A DNA stretch of 64,000 bases. Origin: Notolepis coatsorum (taxonomy: Eukaryota; Chordata; Actinopteri; Aulopiformes; Paralepididae). The translations under genes and the position numbers were made by a program. Under the pieces are notes generated by a model, which saw nothing but the letters and a program-made list of their open reading frames with translations, was not told the DNA's origin and searched no databases. Positions 30,634 to 41,291 of the stretch are shown in pieces. The stretch covers positions 158,885,328 through 158,949,327 of the forward strand of contig OZ020587.1 of the NCBI GenBank assembly GCA_963971535.1, written 5' to 3'. Every line of letters starts with the position of its first letter. Position 1 is the stretch's first letter.

Positions 30634-32069
30634 TGTTGTGAAGGGCCAGATTAAACCGAATATATATATTTATTTATATATATATATTTAATTGTATTTG
30701 TATATTCTCTAATATTCCCTGATATCCCTTGTATATTCCTTGTACAATATGCATTGAATATCCATTCTAGCCTACTGAACATCCCATAATAGTCTCCATT
30801 CTACTATTGGTCGAGACCTTGGTGCCAGGCTGCCATACCCCTCAGACCCAGTTCAAACGTACCGCTCGACATGTACGAACAAGTCCTAGTTCCGCGTAGG
30901 AATTTGGCTACCGCACCACTAATGGGACTATTTGTTCATAGTGCGTATATATACTGCGCTACTAAAGTAGGACTTTCTTTTCAGTCCAGTTTCTTACCCT
31001 CCAATAGAGTCACAGACGTAAAGCCTCCCCGCGATGCCACGTGTGGGAGTAAGGCCAAGTTCGCCTACCATCGGTATTGAGACATCGTGTATATTAATAT
31101 TTGAATAGTCATATTTGGCACTATATCGTCGAGTTGGACGTAGTCTATTAAGCTAATAATAGTCTGTTAATATATAGTGCTTCGTGCGGTGAGAATACTA
31201 CCGTAGTCAGTACCCCATCGTTTCGGGCAGAGAACTGGCTGCTTACCCAGGGTGGTTGACCCTATGTGAAGCTGCACCCGAGGAGCCCCAGAGCCGACGA
31301 GCGAGTGGACCTGTATACCGGATTATTCTACCGACGACAGCCCGCCTTCCCAGGCACGGATTATGCTTTGGATACTTTGATTATTCTATGGATAAAGACC
31401 CCCGACACTACCGTGTGTTGGAACCCCCCCCCCTGGAGAGGACGGAAGGTGAGGAGACGCTCTGCAAGACGAGGTCTCTCCACATCTCTCCCCCGTGGAC
31501 CGGAGAGAGCCGGCCCACAAAGAGTCCACCTGCTTTCATCTGTGGTCCAAGGATCGCCGGCGCATTGAACGGCACTACAGTGGGTTCTCCTGGGATACCC
31601 TTGGCCGGACGAGGCAGCTGGATTCTACCCCCCCCCCCCCCTCCTACTCCTGTCGGCTTACAAGCGACCGGATTAACCCCCTCTAGTGTATCCAGCCTAT
31701 AACCATTAAAGTATCATTGCTGTTATTCCTTAACTATTCCAGGTCGTATATTTACCACCTGCGCCTTCAGAGATTGGACATTATCTATTGATATACCGAC
31801 GAATACTCCTTGCCATAAAAGTGCATACTATTTCAATTCATAAATGTAATTAAGTGATTAAGTGCTTATTCTACACACCATCGCTGTGTAGGAAAATAAA
31901 GACCTGTTTCTAATTCGTACATTTGTGTTGGATCCGTTTCATCTACGTGAGAGTGTTCATGATAATATATTTATGCCGTGTACTGGGTGGCCGAATATTA
32001 AGTACAAAGGTAGTGGTAGTAAGTATCATATCTAGTAATACAGTCAGGGAATTGTACCCCTCAGTTACA
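30634..32069 (+). repeat. 3' LTR of element B
   Basis: 1436 bp, preceded by a purine-rich stretch (CAGGGGGTGGC) that would serve as the polypurine tract. Followed by target duplication CTACT and the remainder of the LTR of A. Confidence 0.95.
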
Positions 32070-32074
32070 CTACT

Positions 32075-32398
32075 TCTGTATTCACCTGCGCCATATTTAT
32101 ATGCACGGCGAACAATCTAGTGCCAACCTCATTTCTGTCTCGTATTCCTGGTAAAGGCCGGGCATGTACAGACATGTCTTGACGGTGGCTTTGAACCTGA
32201 CTCCGGAGGCATGGCCCTGGCGCCTGTGGACCGCTGTCCAATAGGAGAATGAAATATTATGGTCTGGTCTAGGCTAAAGGGATATTCCGTGTATATGTAC
32301 AAGGAATATACAAGGGATATCAAACGATATACAAATATTATGCAATATATATCAATCAATAAATATATATATTCGGTTTAATCTGATCCTTTGTAACA
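32075..32398 (-). repeat. Remainder of the 3' LTR of element A
   Basis: Continues the LTR sequence interrupted at 23817 and matches 39763-40086. Together the pieces are 1334 bp, the same length as the intact LTR. Confidence 0.93.
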
Positions 32399-32492
32399 GC
32401 CGCCTCCTAATTAGTCCCACCTAATTAGCTAAGCAGAGACAGATTAACCGCACTGTCCACTACTCAATGTCTGTTGTGAGGGGTCGGGCAGT

Positions 32493-35400
32493 TCACAAAG
32501 TCATAGGGTCATGGTCGTCATCGATAGTATCGGGGAGCCTTGGCAGTTCTATTAGCCTCGCCACGGGTCGGGTGTAGATCCGTCCTTGGACGAGCACTTC
32601 GGCTGCTCGGACCTTTCCGTCGGCACCGGTGATCACTTTGCTTACGCGGCCAGCCGGCCACATAGCTCGGGGTAGTGACTGGTCGATAATCATGACGACT
32701 GTTCCTTCTGTCAAATTTTCTCTTTCTTTCACCCATTTCTGGCGGGTCTGTAGAGACGGTAGATAGTGGAGTAGGAAGCTGTTCCAAAACTTGTCAGCCA
32801 ATACTTGACTGTACCTCCACATTCTTCGGCCGTTCGCTTCTTCAGGCCTGTACATTGTCTGTGGTAGCGCGGGGTCCAGCCGCACCATCAAGAGTGTGTT
32901 GGGGGTGACTGGGTCGACATCTGCTACATCACTTGAGACGTAACCGAGGGGCTTTGAGTTCAATACTCCCTCGATCTCCGTGAGGACTGTCATTAGGACT
33001 TCTTCCGCCACGGTCTGGGCCCCAAGCACGGCGTACAGGGCTGTCTTTATTGAACGTACTTCTCGTTCCCAAGTTCCACCGAAGTGAGGTGCGTTCGGGG
33101 GATTAAACTGGAAGTCAATCTGGGATGGAGCGAGGTGGGTCTTAAGTTCTGGGCCCATAGCTTGGAAGCTCTCTCTCAGCTCTCTTTCTCCGCCTTTGAA
33201 GTTTGTCCCATGATCAGACAATAATATAGACGGTTTGCCTTTCCGCGATGTGAATCTTCGGAAGGCCATAAGGAATGAGTCTGTGCTCATGGTTGGAAGG
33301 AGTTCTATATGCATCGCTCGGGTGGTCATGCATTTGAATACAATACCCCACCGCTTCTCGGTTCCTCTTCCTTTCTTTATATACAGCGGGCCGAAACAGT
33401 CCATACCGGTGGAGTGAAAAGGCTTGTCGCCGAGTCGGAGGCGACAGGGAGGTAGGTCAGCCATCCGGGGTATACTGGGCTGCGCTCGCCATTTACGACA
33501 GTCTAGACAGGTTCGCTGGAAGCGCCGCACTGCTTCTCTCCCTTGCAGTATCCAATAACGACGTCTGATCTCCGCGAAGACTCTCTCTGCCCCGGCGTGA
33601 TGCACATCCTCGTCGTATTTCTTTATGATCAGCTCTGTGACCTTGTGTCGGCTGTTTAAGACTATCGGGTACTTGACGTCATCCGGTAAGTCTGGAGCTC
33701 TCCGCAGACGACCACCCACTCTGATGAGACCATGGGCGTCGCTCTCGGGGGCTAGGTGGAGCAGTCTGCTGTCTGATGGGACGGGCTTTGCTCCCTGTAG
33801 ACAGTCTAGCTCATCGGGGAATGAGTCTCTCTGGGCTCGTTGTAGGAGAAGAAGTTCTGCTTCTTCGTAGTCAGCTGCAGTAATGTCAGTAGTGAGCTGA
33901 ACCTCTGGGTGGTGCCACAGGAATGTCTTTAGCTGCGCACTCTCTAGGGTGAGGCAATCGTCTATGTCGGGGTCTGTGGAGACGAGTGTGTTCAATCCAC
34001 AGAACATAGATTTCTTGTTTTCGGCCTCCTCTTTACTCGCTTCCCGTGGGGTGGGTGTAGGCCACTCTTCTTCCGGGAGCTTGAGGAACTCTGGCCCGTC
34101 ACTGTATAGGTTGTGACGGGTGAGGTCATCCAGGGACATTCCCCGGGTGATGACGTCAGCTGGGTTGTGTTTTGTGTCCACATACCTCCAGCTTGCTACT
34201 TCTGTTAAATCTTGAATCTCTGTGACTCTGACTCCCACGAAGACCTTGTATCTGCACGAATCAGACCGGATCCATGTGAGTACTGTCGTGGAGTCTGACC
34301 ACAAGATTGTTCTTTGCACCGGAATGGTGAGTTCACGTTGGATTAACGTGGCGAGTTGCGCTCCTGCTAGGGCTGCGCAGAGCTCTAGACGCGGGATAGA
34401 TTGTTGCTTTCGTGGGGCTATTCTTGAGCGAGCCAGGATGAAAGCAGTATGTATTTCTCCTCCCTCCTCTCGGGCACGCAAGTAGGCCACCAAACCGTAG
34501 GCTACTTCGGAGGCGTCGCTGAAGACGTGCAGGTCCATCTGGCACGTCTCCGGCCTCACTGTGGGTGGGAAGTAGCTGCGGCGTATGTTGACACCTGGGA
34601 GTGAGCTGAGTTCCGTCTCCCACTCTCTCCATGTGGATGCAAGGTGTTCGGGTATGGGGTCGTCCCAGCCCTGGTCCTTGTCCCATAACGCTCTTACAAT
34701 CATCTTTGCCCTGGTGGTGTAAGGTAGAATACATCCCAACGGGTCATATTGTCTGGCGAGTGTTCTGTATACACTCCGTCTGGTGGTCGGTAGTGCAGTC
34801 GACCTTCCCTGCTCCTTGGTCAGGGGTGTGTGTTTATAATGGAGCGAGTCTGTTTTGAAGCGCCAGACTAGTCCTAATGTCATTTCTTGGGCTTCTCCTG
34901 GGATGGTCGCCATCCAGGTCTCGCTGCTTGCTGCCTTGTCCTCGGGGGAGAGGCTGCGCAATACTTGCGGGTCGCTGCTGGCCCACTGCCTGAGATCAAA
35001 GCCGCCTTTGATCAGGGAGGCATGGAGCTTGAGTAGAAGGGCCTCGGCTTCTTCTGGCGTCGAGACGCTTTGCAGACAGTTGTCCACGTAGAAACTATTT
35101 CCTACACTTTGTCGGACCTCTTCATCAGCTGCTGGGTCCTCTGCGACGTGTTTTTGCAGTGCAAACGTAGCACAGCATGGGCTGCATGTGGTTCCGAAAG
35201 GGAGGACTTCCCATTGATAGATGGCTGGTCGCTCATCCCCGATCCTCTCTCTCCATAGGAACCGCAGCAGGGGCTTGTCCTCCTCCACTAGTCTCACCTG
35301 CAGGAACATCCCTTTGATGTCGCCGCTGATGGCCACCTTGTCTTGGCGGAAACGTAGTAACACGCCTAGTAGAGAGGGGCCGAGTGTTGGGCCGGGCAAG

Positions 35401-38400
35401 AGCTCTTTATTCAGATTTTGTGATCCGATCTGGTAGCTGCAGTTGAACACAATACGATCCTTGCCGTTGTGGTGGACTTTGTGGTGCGGCACGTACCATG
35501 ATTCGGTTGTCTGATCGGCCTCTTTAATGTCAATTTTCTTTATGTGTCCCGCTGTGATTAGCTTGTTAATCTCAGCGCGGTACACCGTCTCTTGAGCGGG
35601 GTCTCTGGCTAGGCGCCGCTCTGTGTTCAATAGATACCGCTCCGTCGCTTCTTTTGGGGCGTGGAAGGTAGGCATACCCTCTCGCCTCAGGAGTGGAGTT
35701 GCGTATCTCATCACTCCGTTGACTTTGACTCTCTTTGTCCCCTGCTCGAGGAGGGCTATAGCGTAAATGTCTTCCTTGGAACGAATGTCTTTCTTTTCGT
35801 TCTTAAAGGGCATTGTCTCTAGTGTCCATAGCCTCTCGACATGCTGTAGGAGGGTGGTGTCTTCTTCTGTCACTCTGGAGTGGAGGCAGTTAGTGGCTGC
35901 TGTTCGGTTAAGAGACTTAGCGAGGGGGCCTTGTAATGTCCATCCTAGGCGGGTCTCGACTGCTGCAGGACAGCCTCTGGGCCCTGTGTGGACCCGGTCA
36001 ATCGGGACGATGAGGTCTGCATGGTCAGAGCCTATCAGCAGGGTCGGGGTGGCACCGTCTATGAGCGGTATAGGTAGTTGACGCAGGTGCACATATTTAT
36101 CCATCAGCTTGGCGATGGGGTAGGTGTACTGCGACAGGCCTATTTCTTGGCTGGTGAAAGCGTTAGTAATCCTATACCGTCTCTCTGGCTGCCCTCTTGC
36201 TGCGATAGTGAAGGATACATTCTCGCCCTTTATCGTCTTTAGATCTCTTCTTATTGTCCGAATCGTCATCTGGTTTTCGCTCCCCCGCAGCCCCAGCTGG
36301 GCCGCAGCGGACGCGAGGAGAAGGGTCTTCTCTGACCCGTCGTCAAGGACGGCGTAAGTGTCCATGACCTTATCTTGGTAACTCGGTGTTACGCGGACCA
36401 CCTTTAAGAGCACCCGGGCGCCCCCGCTGCTGGCGGGGTCAATGTACATAACACTTGCCTTTGTGCTGCTTGAGGGTGCAGGCTTTCTTCTGTTACTGTC
36501 GTGTAGGACATCTAGGTGGGCTCCGTCACACCGACTACACCTCTTCTTTAAGCGGCAATCGGCTGCCATGTGACTGCGCGCACATCGGTAACAGCGTCGG
36601 TTGGACTTTATCCATTGACTCACCTCGTCGGCGGTCATCTTCTTGAACGTGTCACATTGTGACAACCAGTGTTCCTTTTCGCAGTACGGGCACACCATCT
36701 TCCACTTCTCTTTCATCGAGGGGGTACTGTGGTTCTTGCTGCTCGGTACTGATTCTGATTGGTGCATGACGGTCACCAATCTGCGGCCATCGTTTGCTCT
36801 CCTAGGTCCCTCTCTGGAGCTTGGGGTGCTCCGCATGAACGTATCCAACCGTAGGCTGTTGACTTCTCTCGCCAGGAAGTCGGCTAGGTCTAGGAGGGAT
36901 GGCTCGGGACCGTTAGGATCACGGTGGTCTCTTTGCCGCCTGAAGCGCTCTTGTCGGGCGGGCGGAAGCTTCTCTAAAATCCTCTCGACATTAGAGTTTG
37001 CGTACAGTTCGTGCATACCCTTTTCTCTTTGCGCCCCCAGCATCCCTACCAGGGATTGTACCTTGATAGACAGGTCATCTAGTGAGCGATTGTCTGTGGC
37101 TGGGGGTGGGGGTAGGCGGTCAATATGCCTTATCTCTTGTATTACGTAGTCCCATATGCGTCCATATCTTTGGTCGAGTGCTGCTAGAGCCGCTGTGTAT
37201 GGGGTAGTAGAGGTGGCATAGGCCAGCGCTATATTGTGCGCTCGGGGCACCTTGAGGTGCTTCAGTAGGATAGCATACTTGTACGGTTCATCAGCTACAT
37301 CGGACATCATTGTCTCTAAGCACATTCGTAGCTCCGTGTACTGTGCTCTGTTCTCGTGGGTGAAGTCCGGAAACGTCGGTGTGCCAATGTATGATGCCAT
37401 GGATGGCTGGCACATCGGTGAGCGTTGGAGGAGAGGCCTCCTAGGCGAGTCTCCTCTTACGCCTCTTGGTGGGCTGGTACCTGCTGGGTACCATGGCCCG
37501 CGTATCCAGGTGCTGTTCCTCGGGGCTGGTTGTGCGTCAAGCTCACCCGTGAATTGAGTCGGGGGTCTGTAGCGCAGAGCCGCGGGGGTAGAGCCTGGGC
37601 TGTACTGGACCTCCTGGTCCTGTGGAGTACTGTGCTGCTGTCGGGCTTGACTCTCCTCCTCTCCCTCTTCTTCTTCCTCTGGCAGGTCCTCTAGATCCTG
37701 TAGTCGTCTATTTAGCCTCTCCGCGGTGTAGACCGTTTCTTCCTTGTAGCTGGGTCTCACTTGGACCGGTCGGGGAAGGGGTTCGGAGGGGGGTATAGGC
37801 TCTCTCTGGTGGTCGGGCTCAGGGTCGCTTGATCGGGTAGGGGAGGGTGCCCTTGACCCTTGTCTTGACGAGGCCCTGGAACCCCGTGCGGAGGGAGGGG
37901 GTGTTGCCCTGGTGATCAGCTGCTCCATTATCTGCGCTTGTAATCGGTCGCGCTCGGCTTCGCGCTTGGTGAGAGCGAGGTCGCGCTCTGCTTCTCTTTG
38001 GGCACCGGCAGCGGCGCGCTGGGCTTCGGCCCCGTCCCTTACCATATTCTCTTCCGTCTGAAGGCGTCTAATCTCTAGACGTATACGATCTTCGTCGCTC
38101 CGTTGCTGCGCCTGAAGGCGCTCTCTTTCCATGGAAGAATGTTCGCGCTCACTAAGCGTCTGTGCTTGGAGTCGATCGCGCTCTGTTGAGGCTGCTAGGC
38201 TGGCGAGGAATGCCTGTGCCAGCATCTTGTCCGCCTCGCTGGGGGAAGACGCTGGTTGAGGTGATCCGCTCCTGGCAGTACTCGTTGGAGATCTGTTCTC
38301 CTGTGGCGAGTCCTGGAGATCCATCTCCGGGGTGCTCTCCTCTTCTTGTAGCGGGTAGAGTTCCATCCCTGGAGAGCTGTCTTTATCCTGGAGCTCTCCG

Positions 38401-38708
38401 GGGACTACTTCTTCGGTCTTGGCGGGGGGTAAAGTCATGTCGGGTCCCTCCTGGTCCCTACCGTGAGCTTGGTCAGTTACGTTGGAACCCACTAGGGCCT
38501 CTATTGGCGGGGTAGCCTGGTCGATAGGGTCGGACATAATTTTACTATCTACTTTTTCCGCGTTTACCGTCTGTAGAAAGCTAGGTAGTATATTGGCAAC
38601 GTAATCCTCTAAGTACTGAGGTGTCTGCCGTCTACGCTGCGGGCGATCTACTTTAGGAGAACCGTTTTGTGGAGTGTTCATCATAGGCCATGTCAATATT
38701 AATACCAC
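32493..38708 (-). CDS. BEL/Pao gag-pol polyprotein of element A
   Basis: A single open frame of 2071 codons; translation more likely starts a few codons in, at MMNTPQ. Parts in order: gag with a long charged coiled-coil-like stretch (E/R/Q-rich, residues ~150-280), zinc-knuckle motifs (about 670-725), a pepsin-like protease with VLDDGSEKT (about 788), reverse transcriptase with GDIKGMFLQV and FYVDNCL (near 1207), RNase H (DASEVAYG, near 1400), and an integrase with an HH-CC-type zinc region (near 1703) and a catalytic core with SDHGTNF (near 1832). The Pao-type A17 peptidase and the YVDN form of the RT box fit BEL/Pao. The element looks whole. Confidence 0.93.
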   Translation of the reverse strand: MVLILTWPMMNTPQNGSPKVDRPQRRRQTPQYLEDYVANILPSFLQTVNAEKVDSKIMSDPIDQATPPIEALVGSNVTDQAHGRDQEGPDMTLPPAKTEEVVPGELQDKDSSPGMELYPLQEEESTPEMDLQDSPQENRSPTSTARSGSPQPASSPSEADKMLAQAFLASLAASTERDRLQAQTLSEREHSSMERERLQAQQRSDEDRIRLEIRRLQTEENMVRDGAEAQRAAAGAQREAERDLALTKREAERDRLQAQIMEQLITRATPPPSARGSRASSRQGSRAPSPTRSSDPEPDHQREPIPPSEPLPRPVQVRPSYKEETVYTAERLNRRLQDLEDLPEEEEEGEEESQARQQHSTPQDQEVQYSPGSTPAALRYRPPTQFTGELDAQPAPRNSTWIRGPWYPAGTSPPRGVRGDSPRRPLLQRSPMCQPSMASYIGTPTFPDFTHENRAQYTELRMCLETMMSDVADEPYKYAILLKHLKVPRAHNIALAYATSTTPYTAALAALDQRYGRIWDYVIQEIRHIDRLPPPPATDNRSLDDLSIKVQSLVGMLGAQREKGMHELYANSNVERILEKLPPARQERFRRQRDHRDPNGPEPSLLDLADFLAREVNSLRLDTFMRSTPSSREGPRRANDGRRLVTVMHQSESVPSSKNHSTPSMKEKWKMVCPYCEKEHWLSQCDTFKKMTADEVSQWIKSNRRCYRCARSHMAADCRLKKRCSRCDGAHLDVLHDSNRRKPAPSSSTKASVMYIDPASSGGARVLLKVVRVTPSYQDKVMDTYAVLDDGSEKTLLLASAAAQLGLRGSENQMTIRTIRRDLKTIKGENVSFTIAARGQPERRYRITNAFTSQEIGLSQYTYPIAKLMDKYVHLRQLPIPLIDGATPTLLIGSDHADLIVPIDRVHTGPRGCPAAVETRLGWTLQGPLAKSLNRTAATNCLHSRVTEEDTTLLQHVERLWTLETMPFKNEKKDIRSKEDIYAIALLEQGTKRVKVNGVMRYATPLLRREGMPTFHAPKEATERYLLNTERRLARDPAQETVYRAEINKLITAGHIKKIDIKEADQTTESWYVPHHKVHHNGKDRIVFNCSYQIGSQNLNKELLPGPTLGPSLLGVLLRFRQDKVAISGDIKGMFLQVRLVEEDKPLLRFLWRERIGDERPAIYQWEVLPFGTTCSPCCATFALQKHVAEDPAADEEVRQSVGNSFYVDNCLQSVSTPEEAEALLLKLHASLIKGGFDLRQWASSDPQVLRSLSPEDKAASSETWMATIPGEAQEMTLGLVWRFKTDSLHYKHTPLTKEQGRSTALPTTRRSVYRTLARQYDPLGCILPYTTRAKMIVRALWDKDQGWDDPIPEHLASTWREWETELSSLPGVNIRRSYFPPTVRPETCQMDLHVFSDASEVAYGLVAYLRAREEGGEIHTAFILARSRIAPRKQQSIPRLELCAALAGAQLATLIQRELTIPVQRTILWSDSTTVLTWIRSDSCRYKVFVGVRVTEIQDLTEVASWRYVDTKHNPADVITRGMSLDDLTRHNLYSDGPEFLKLPEEEWPTPTPREASKEEAENKKSMFCGLNTLVSTDPDIDDCLTLESAQLKTFLWHHPEVQLTTDITAADYEEAELLLLQRAQRDSFPDELDCLQGAKPVPSDSRLLHLAPESDAHGLIRVGGRLRRAPDLPDDVKYPIVLNSRHKVTELIIKKYDEDVHHAGAERVFAEIRRRYWILQGREAVRRFQRTCLDCRKWRAQPSIPRMADLPPCRLRLGDKPFHSTGMDCFGPLYIKKGRGTEKRWGIVFKCMTTRAMHIELLPTMSTDSFLMAFRRFTSRKGKPSILLSDHGTNFKGGERELRESFQAMGPELKTHLAPSQIDFQFNPPNAPHFGGTWEREVRSIKTALYAVLGAQTVAEEVLMTVLTEIEGVLNSKPLGYVSSDVADVDPVTPNTLLMVRLDPALPQTMYRPEEANGRRMWRYSQVLADKFWNSFLLHYLPSLQTRQKWVKERENLTEGTVVMIIDQSLPRAMWPAGRVSKVITGADGKVRAAEVLVQGRIYTRPVARLIELPRLPDTIDDDHDPMTL

Positions 38709-38733
38709 TATATTAATATTACACTAGTTACCC

Positions 38734-38750
38734 TCCGGCTCGAAGGACCA
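38734..38750 (-). promoter_or_regulatory. Primer-binding site of element A (tRNA-Tyr type)
   Basis: Read on the minus strand just inside the 5' LTR it is TGGTCCTTCGAGCCGGA, complementary to the 3' end of vertebrate tRNA-Tyr including CCA. This match relies on my recollection of the tRNA-Tyr acceptor and T-arm sequence. Confidence 0.8.
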
Positions 38751-38752
38751 TT

Positions 38753-40086
38753 TGTAACTGAGGGGTACAATTCCCTGACTGTATTGATAAGTATGGTATC
38801 ATTAAACCACTACCGCTTTATGTACTTTAATTACTGGCCATACAGTACATGATATATAAATATGATGAACACTTCCCACAATGAATCGGTTCCACACAAA
38901 GTGGTAATTAAGTATTTATTGCAGCAAAAGGTACATAATATACTTCTCTATTTTACTTTGGATGCGCTTATAAGGCAAAGGAATGTGCGTAGGCAAATCA
39001 ATAATGAATGTCCATTCTCTGGTTACGCAGGAGGTAATTATACAACCTGAATCTTAGGGAATTATATCTATGGTACACTAGTAATATATAGCGGGAGATA
39101 CTGGAAGGGTCCCCCCGGTTGTAAGCCAGCAGGGGTAGAGGATATGTCGGTAGTAGAGAGTCTGGTCAACGATGACTAAGGAGACTCCAAGTACAGGAGA
39201 CGGTGCAATAGTCTCTTGATCCACAGACGAATACAGCTGTTCTCCGTAGACTGTAGCTCCACAGTGAAGAAAGCTAGCCGGCCTCAGGCTCTCTGAGGCG
39301 CAGACTCGACGTGGCTCCTCACAGGGTAAATCCCACACGTGTAGGCGTCGGCGATTCTCCGCTCCATAAATCATAGGACCAAAACAAATATAATCCAGCC
39401 GCAAAGGGCTATGTAGTCGTCGGGTAGATTAATCCAGTGTACATGTCCACACGGTTCTCGTCTAGGTCTCCTCGGGTGAAAGCGCCATGAAAGCAGCCCA
39501 GCCTGGATAAGCACTCTAGCTGGTACGAGGAAGCGTTGGTGATGCTGGTCACTGTAGAACTTTAGCCGCACGATACACTATACACAAATAGACTATTACT
39601 GACTTAATAGAAATATGTCGCACTCGACGGTATAGCGCCAAACTCTGACAATTCAGTTATTAATTCGCACGCGGTCTCAATGCTCTATTTGGGGCCAAAC
39701 AGGCCATACTTCACCGCACGTTGTATCGTGGGTGAGGCTTCAACTTATTGGGTAACTCTACTTCTGTATTCACCTGCGCCATATTTATATGCACGGCGAA
39801 CAATCTAGTGCCAACCTCATTTCTGTCTCGTATTCCTGGGCAAGGCCGGGCATGTACAGACATGTCTTGACGGTGGCTTTGAACCTGACTCCGGAGGCAT
39901 GGCCCTGGCGCCTCTGGACCGCTGTCCAATAGGAGAATGAAATATTATGGTCTGGTCTATGCTAAAGGGATATTCCGTGTATATGTACAAGGAATATACA
40001 AGGGATATCAAACGATATACAAATATTATGCAATATATATCAATCAATAAATATATATATTCGGTTTAATCTGATCCTTTGTAACA
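38753..40086 (-). repeat. 5' LTR of element A
   Basis: On the plus strand it begins TGTAACTGAGGGGTACAATT and ends ATCCTTTGTAACA. The equivalent 3' LTR is split around element B. It is homologous to the LTRs of B in reverse orientation. The target duplication CCATG follows at 40087. Confidence 0.95.
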
Positions 40087-40091
40087 CCATG

Positions 40092-40258
40092 TGTGTTTGA
40101 TTTATAATGCTCATGATTATTGCTGAAGTCTGAGTCATACAATACCCATTGGCTTTCATATCCTAACAGACTAACTTGACTAAAAAGACTAAAGAGTTTA
40201 TGAGTTTAAGAGACGGCACTATCTCTCTCAAACAAAGCCCCATGTTCTCCAGTGTTAT
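40092..40258. other. Short non-coding spacer, nothing recognised
   Basis: Flanking DNA between element A and repeat F copy 1. It should be continuous with the sequence before 22803 if element A is removed. Nothing recognisable was seen. Confidence 0.5.
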
Positions 40259-40785
40259 TGTGGTATCCTTGACTGTGTACTTCATAACAAATCCATGTAT
40301 GTATAAATTAGTTTGGAACAAACAGTAGCAGGCTTCAGTGTTGTGTGACATTCTGGGGAGAGCCTTCAGGCAAACCCTCATACAAACAGATTACTCAACT
40401 GTATTTAGAAGACAGCCATGCCAAATCCCCACTAGCCAACTGCTCAACACTAGAACAAAAGAAATCAAACTGGAAGACAGTTGGAGACACAGGGGCAGGT
40501 CATAAAAGCCCCCTCATGCTAAAACTGTTTGTGACACATTCAAGGAGTCTTGAAGACAGTTGGGTAACTGTAGGAGCAAAACCCCCCACTTGAGAACTGT
40601 TTGAATCCATACAATAATAGATTAGAGACAAAACACACGGTTCAAATAATGCCTTAACCCCCTGAGGTCTAGAGTTTCTAGCTCCACCTTCTCAGAATAT
40701 TCTCTTTTTTTTGTTACATAATGTAAAATTACAGATTCATACCTTCAAAATAAGCCATCAATTGTCAAATTTGAAAAGAAGAAAG

Positions 40786-40890
<105 letters not shown>

Positions 40891-41109
40891 AGATAGAGGG
40901 AGAGAGGGGGAGAGAGAGGGATATAGAGGAAGAGAAAGAAAGAGGGAGATACAGAGGAGAGATGGAGGGAGAGAGAGGGAGATATAGATAGACATGAAAC
41001 CTAGGTATGTAATTTCATCTTTCCTTGTGACAATATTGTCACCCACTGTACAAGACTGTACAAGAAATTCCTTCTGTAATGTACTGATTTCTTTTGATTT
41101 CTCTGTTTG

Positions 41110-41123
41110 AGAGAGAGAGAGAG

Positions 41124-41159
<36 letters not shown>
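41110..41159. repeat. (GA)n(GT)n compound microsatellite
   Basis: About 9 GA units followed by about 16 GT units, immediately before a hairpin element. Confidence 0.95.
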
Positions 41160-41162
<3 letters not shown>

Positions 41163-41291
41163 GGGAGTAGCTGGGGGGGGGGGGGGTTAGGATAATTCCA
41201 AGGGCCCAGCAAATGCCCCAAATTTTTTTATAGATTGGGGGCCCACAAATTGATTCTTTCATGGGGCCCAGAATCTCCAGCTACGCCCCTG
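41160..41291. mobile_element. Short hAT-like hairpin MITE
   Basis: CAGGGGAGTAGCTGG at the left and CCAGCTACGCCCCTG at the right are inverted with one mismatch. The interior is also partly palindromic (GGGCCCA motifs). CAGGGGCGTAGC ends are typical of non-autonomous hATs. The target duplication is not clear because the left flank is a GT repeat. Confidence 0.75.

Larger units (their letters stand above)
23818..32069 (+). mobile_element. BEL/Pao LTR retrotransposon B, nested in the 3' LTR of A
   Basis: LTRs 23818-25251 and 30634-32069 begin TGTTGTGAAGGGCC and end CCTCAGTTACA. Apart from the length of one C-run I see no differences between them, so insertion was very recent. The target duplication is CTACT (23813-23817 and 32070-32074), within the LTR of element A. 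Parts seen are gag with zinc knuckles, protease, reverse transcriptase and RNase H. The polyprotein is shorter than that of A, and the element is broken (about one break). It is the same family as A, in opposite orientation. Confidence 0.95.
22808..40086 (-). mobile_element. BEL/Pao LTR retrotransposon A, whole except for nested element B
   Basis: Bounded by a 5-bp target duplication CCATG (22803-22807 and 40087-40091). LTRs of 1334 bp begin TG and end CA: the right one is 38753-40086, the left one 22808-23817 plus 32075-32398, split by element B. The internal region on the minus strand holds one long gag-pol frame and a tRNA-Tyr-type primer site. By eye the two LTRs differ at roughly eight positions (about 0.6%), so the insertion is recent. 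Apart from the insertion of B in its 3' LTR the element looks whole. Confidence 0.95.
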
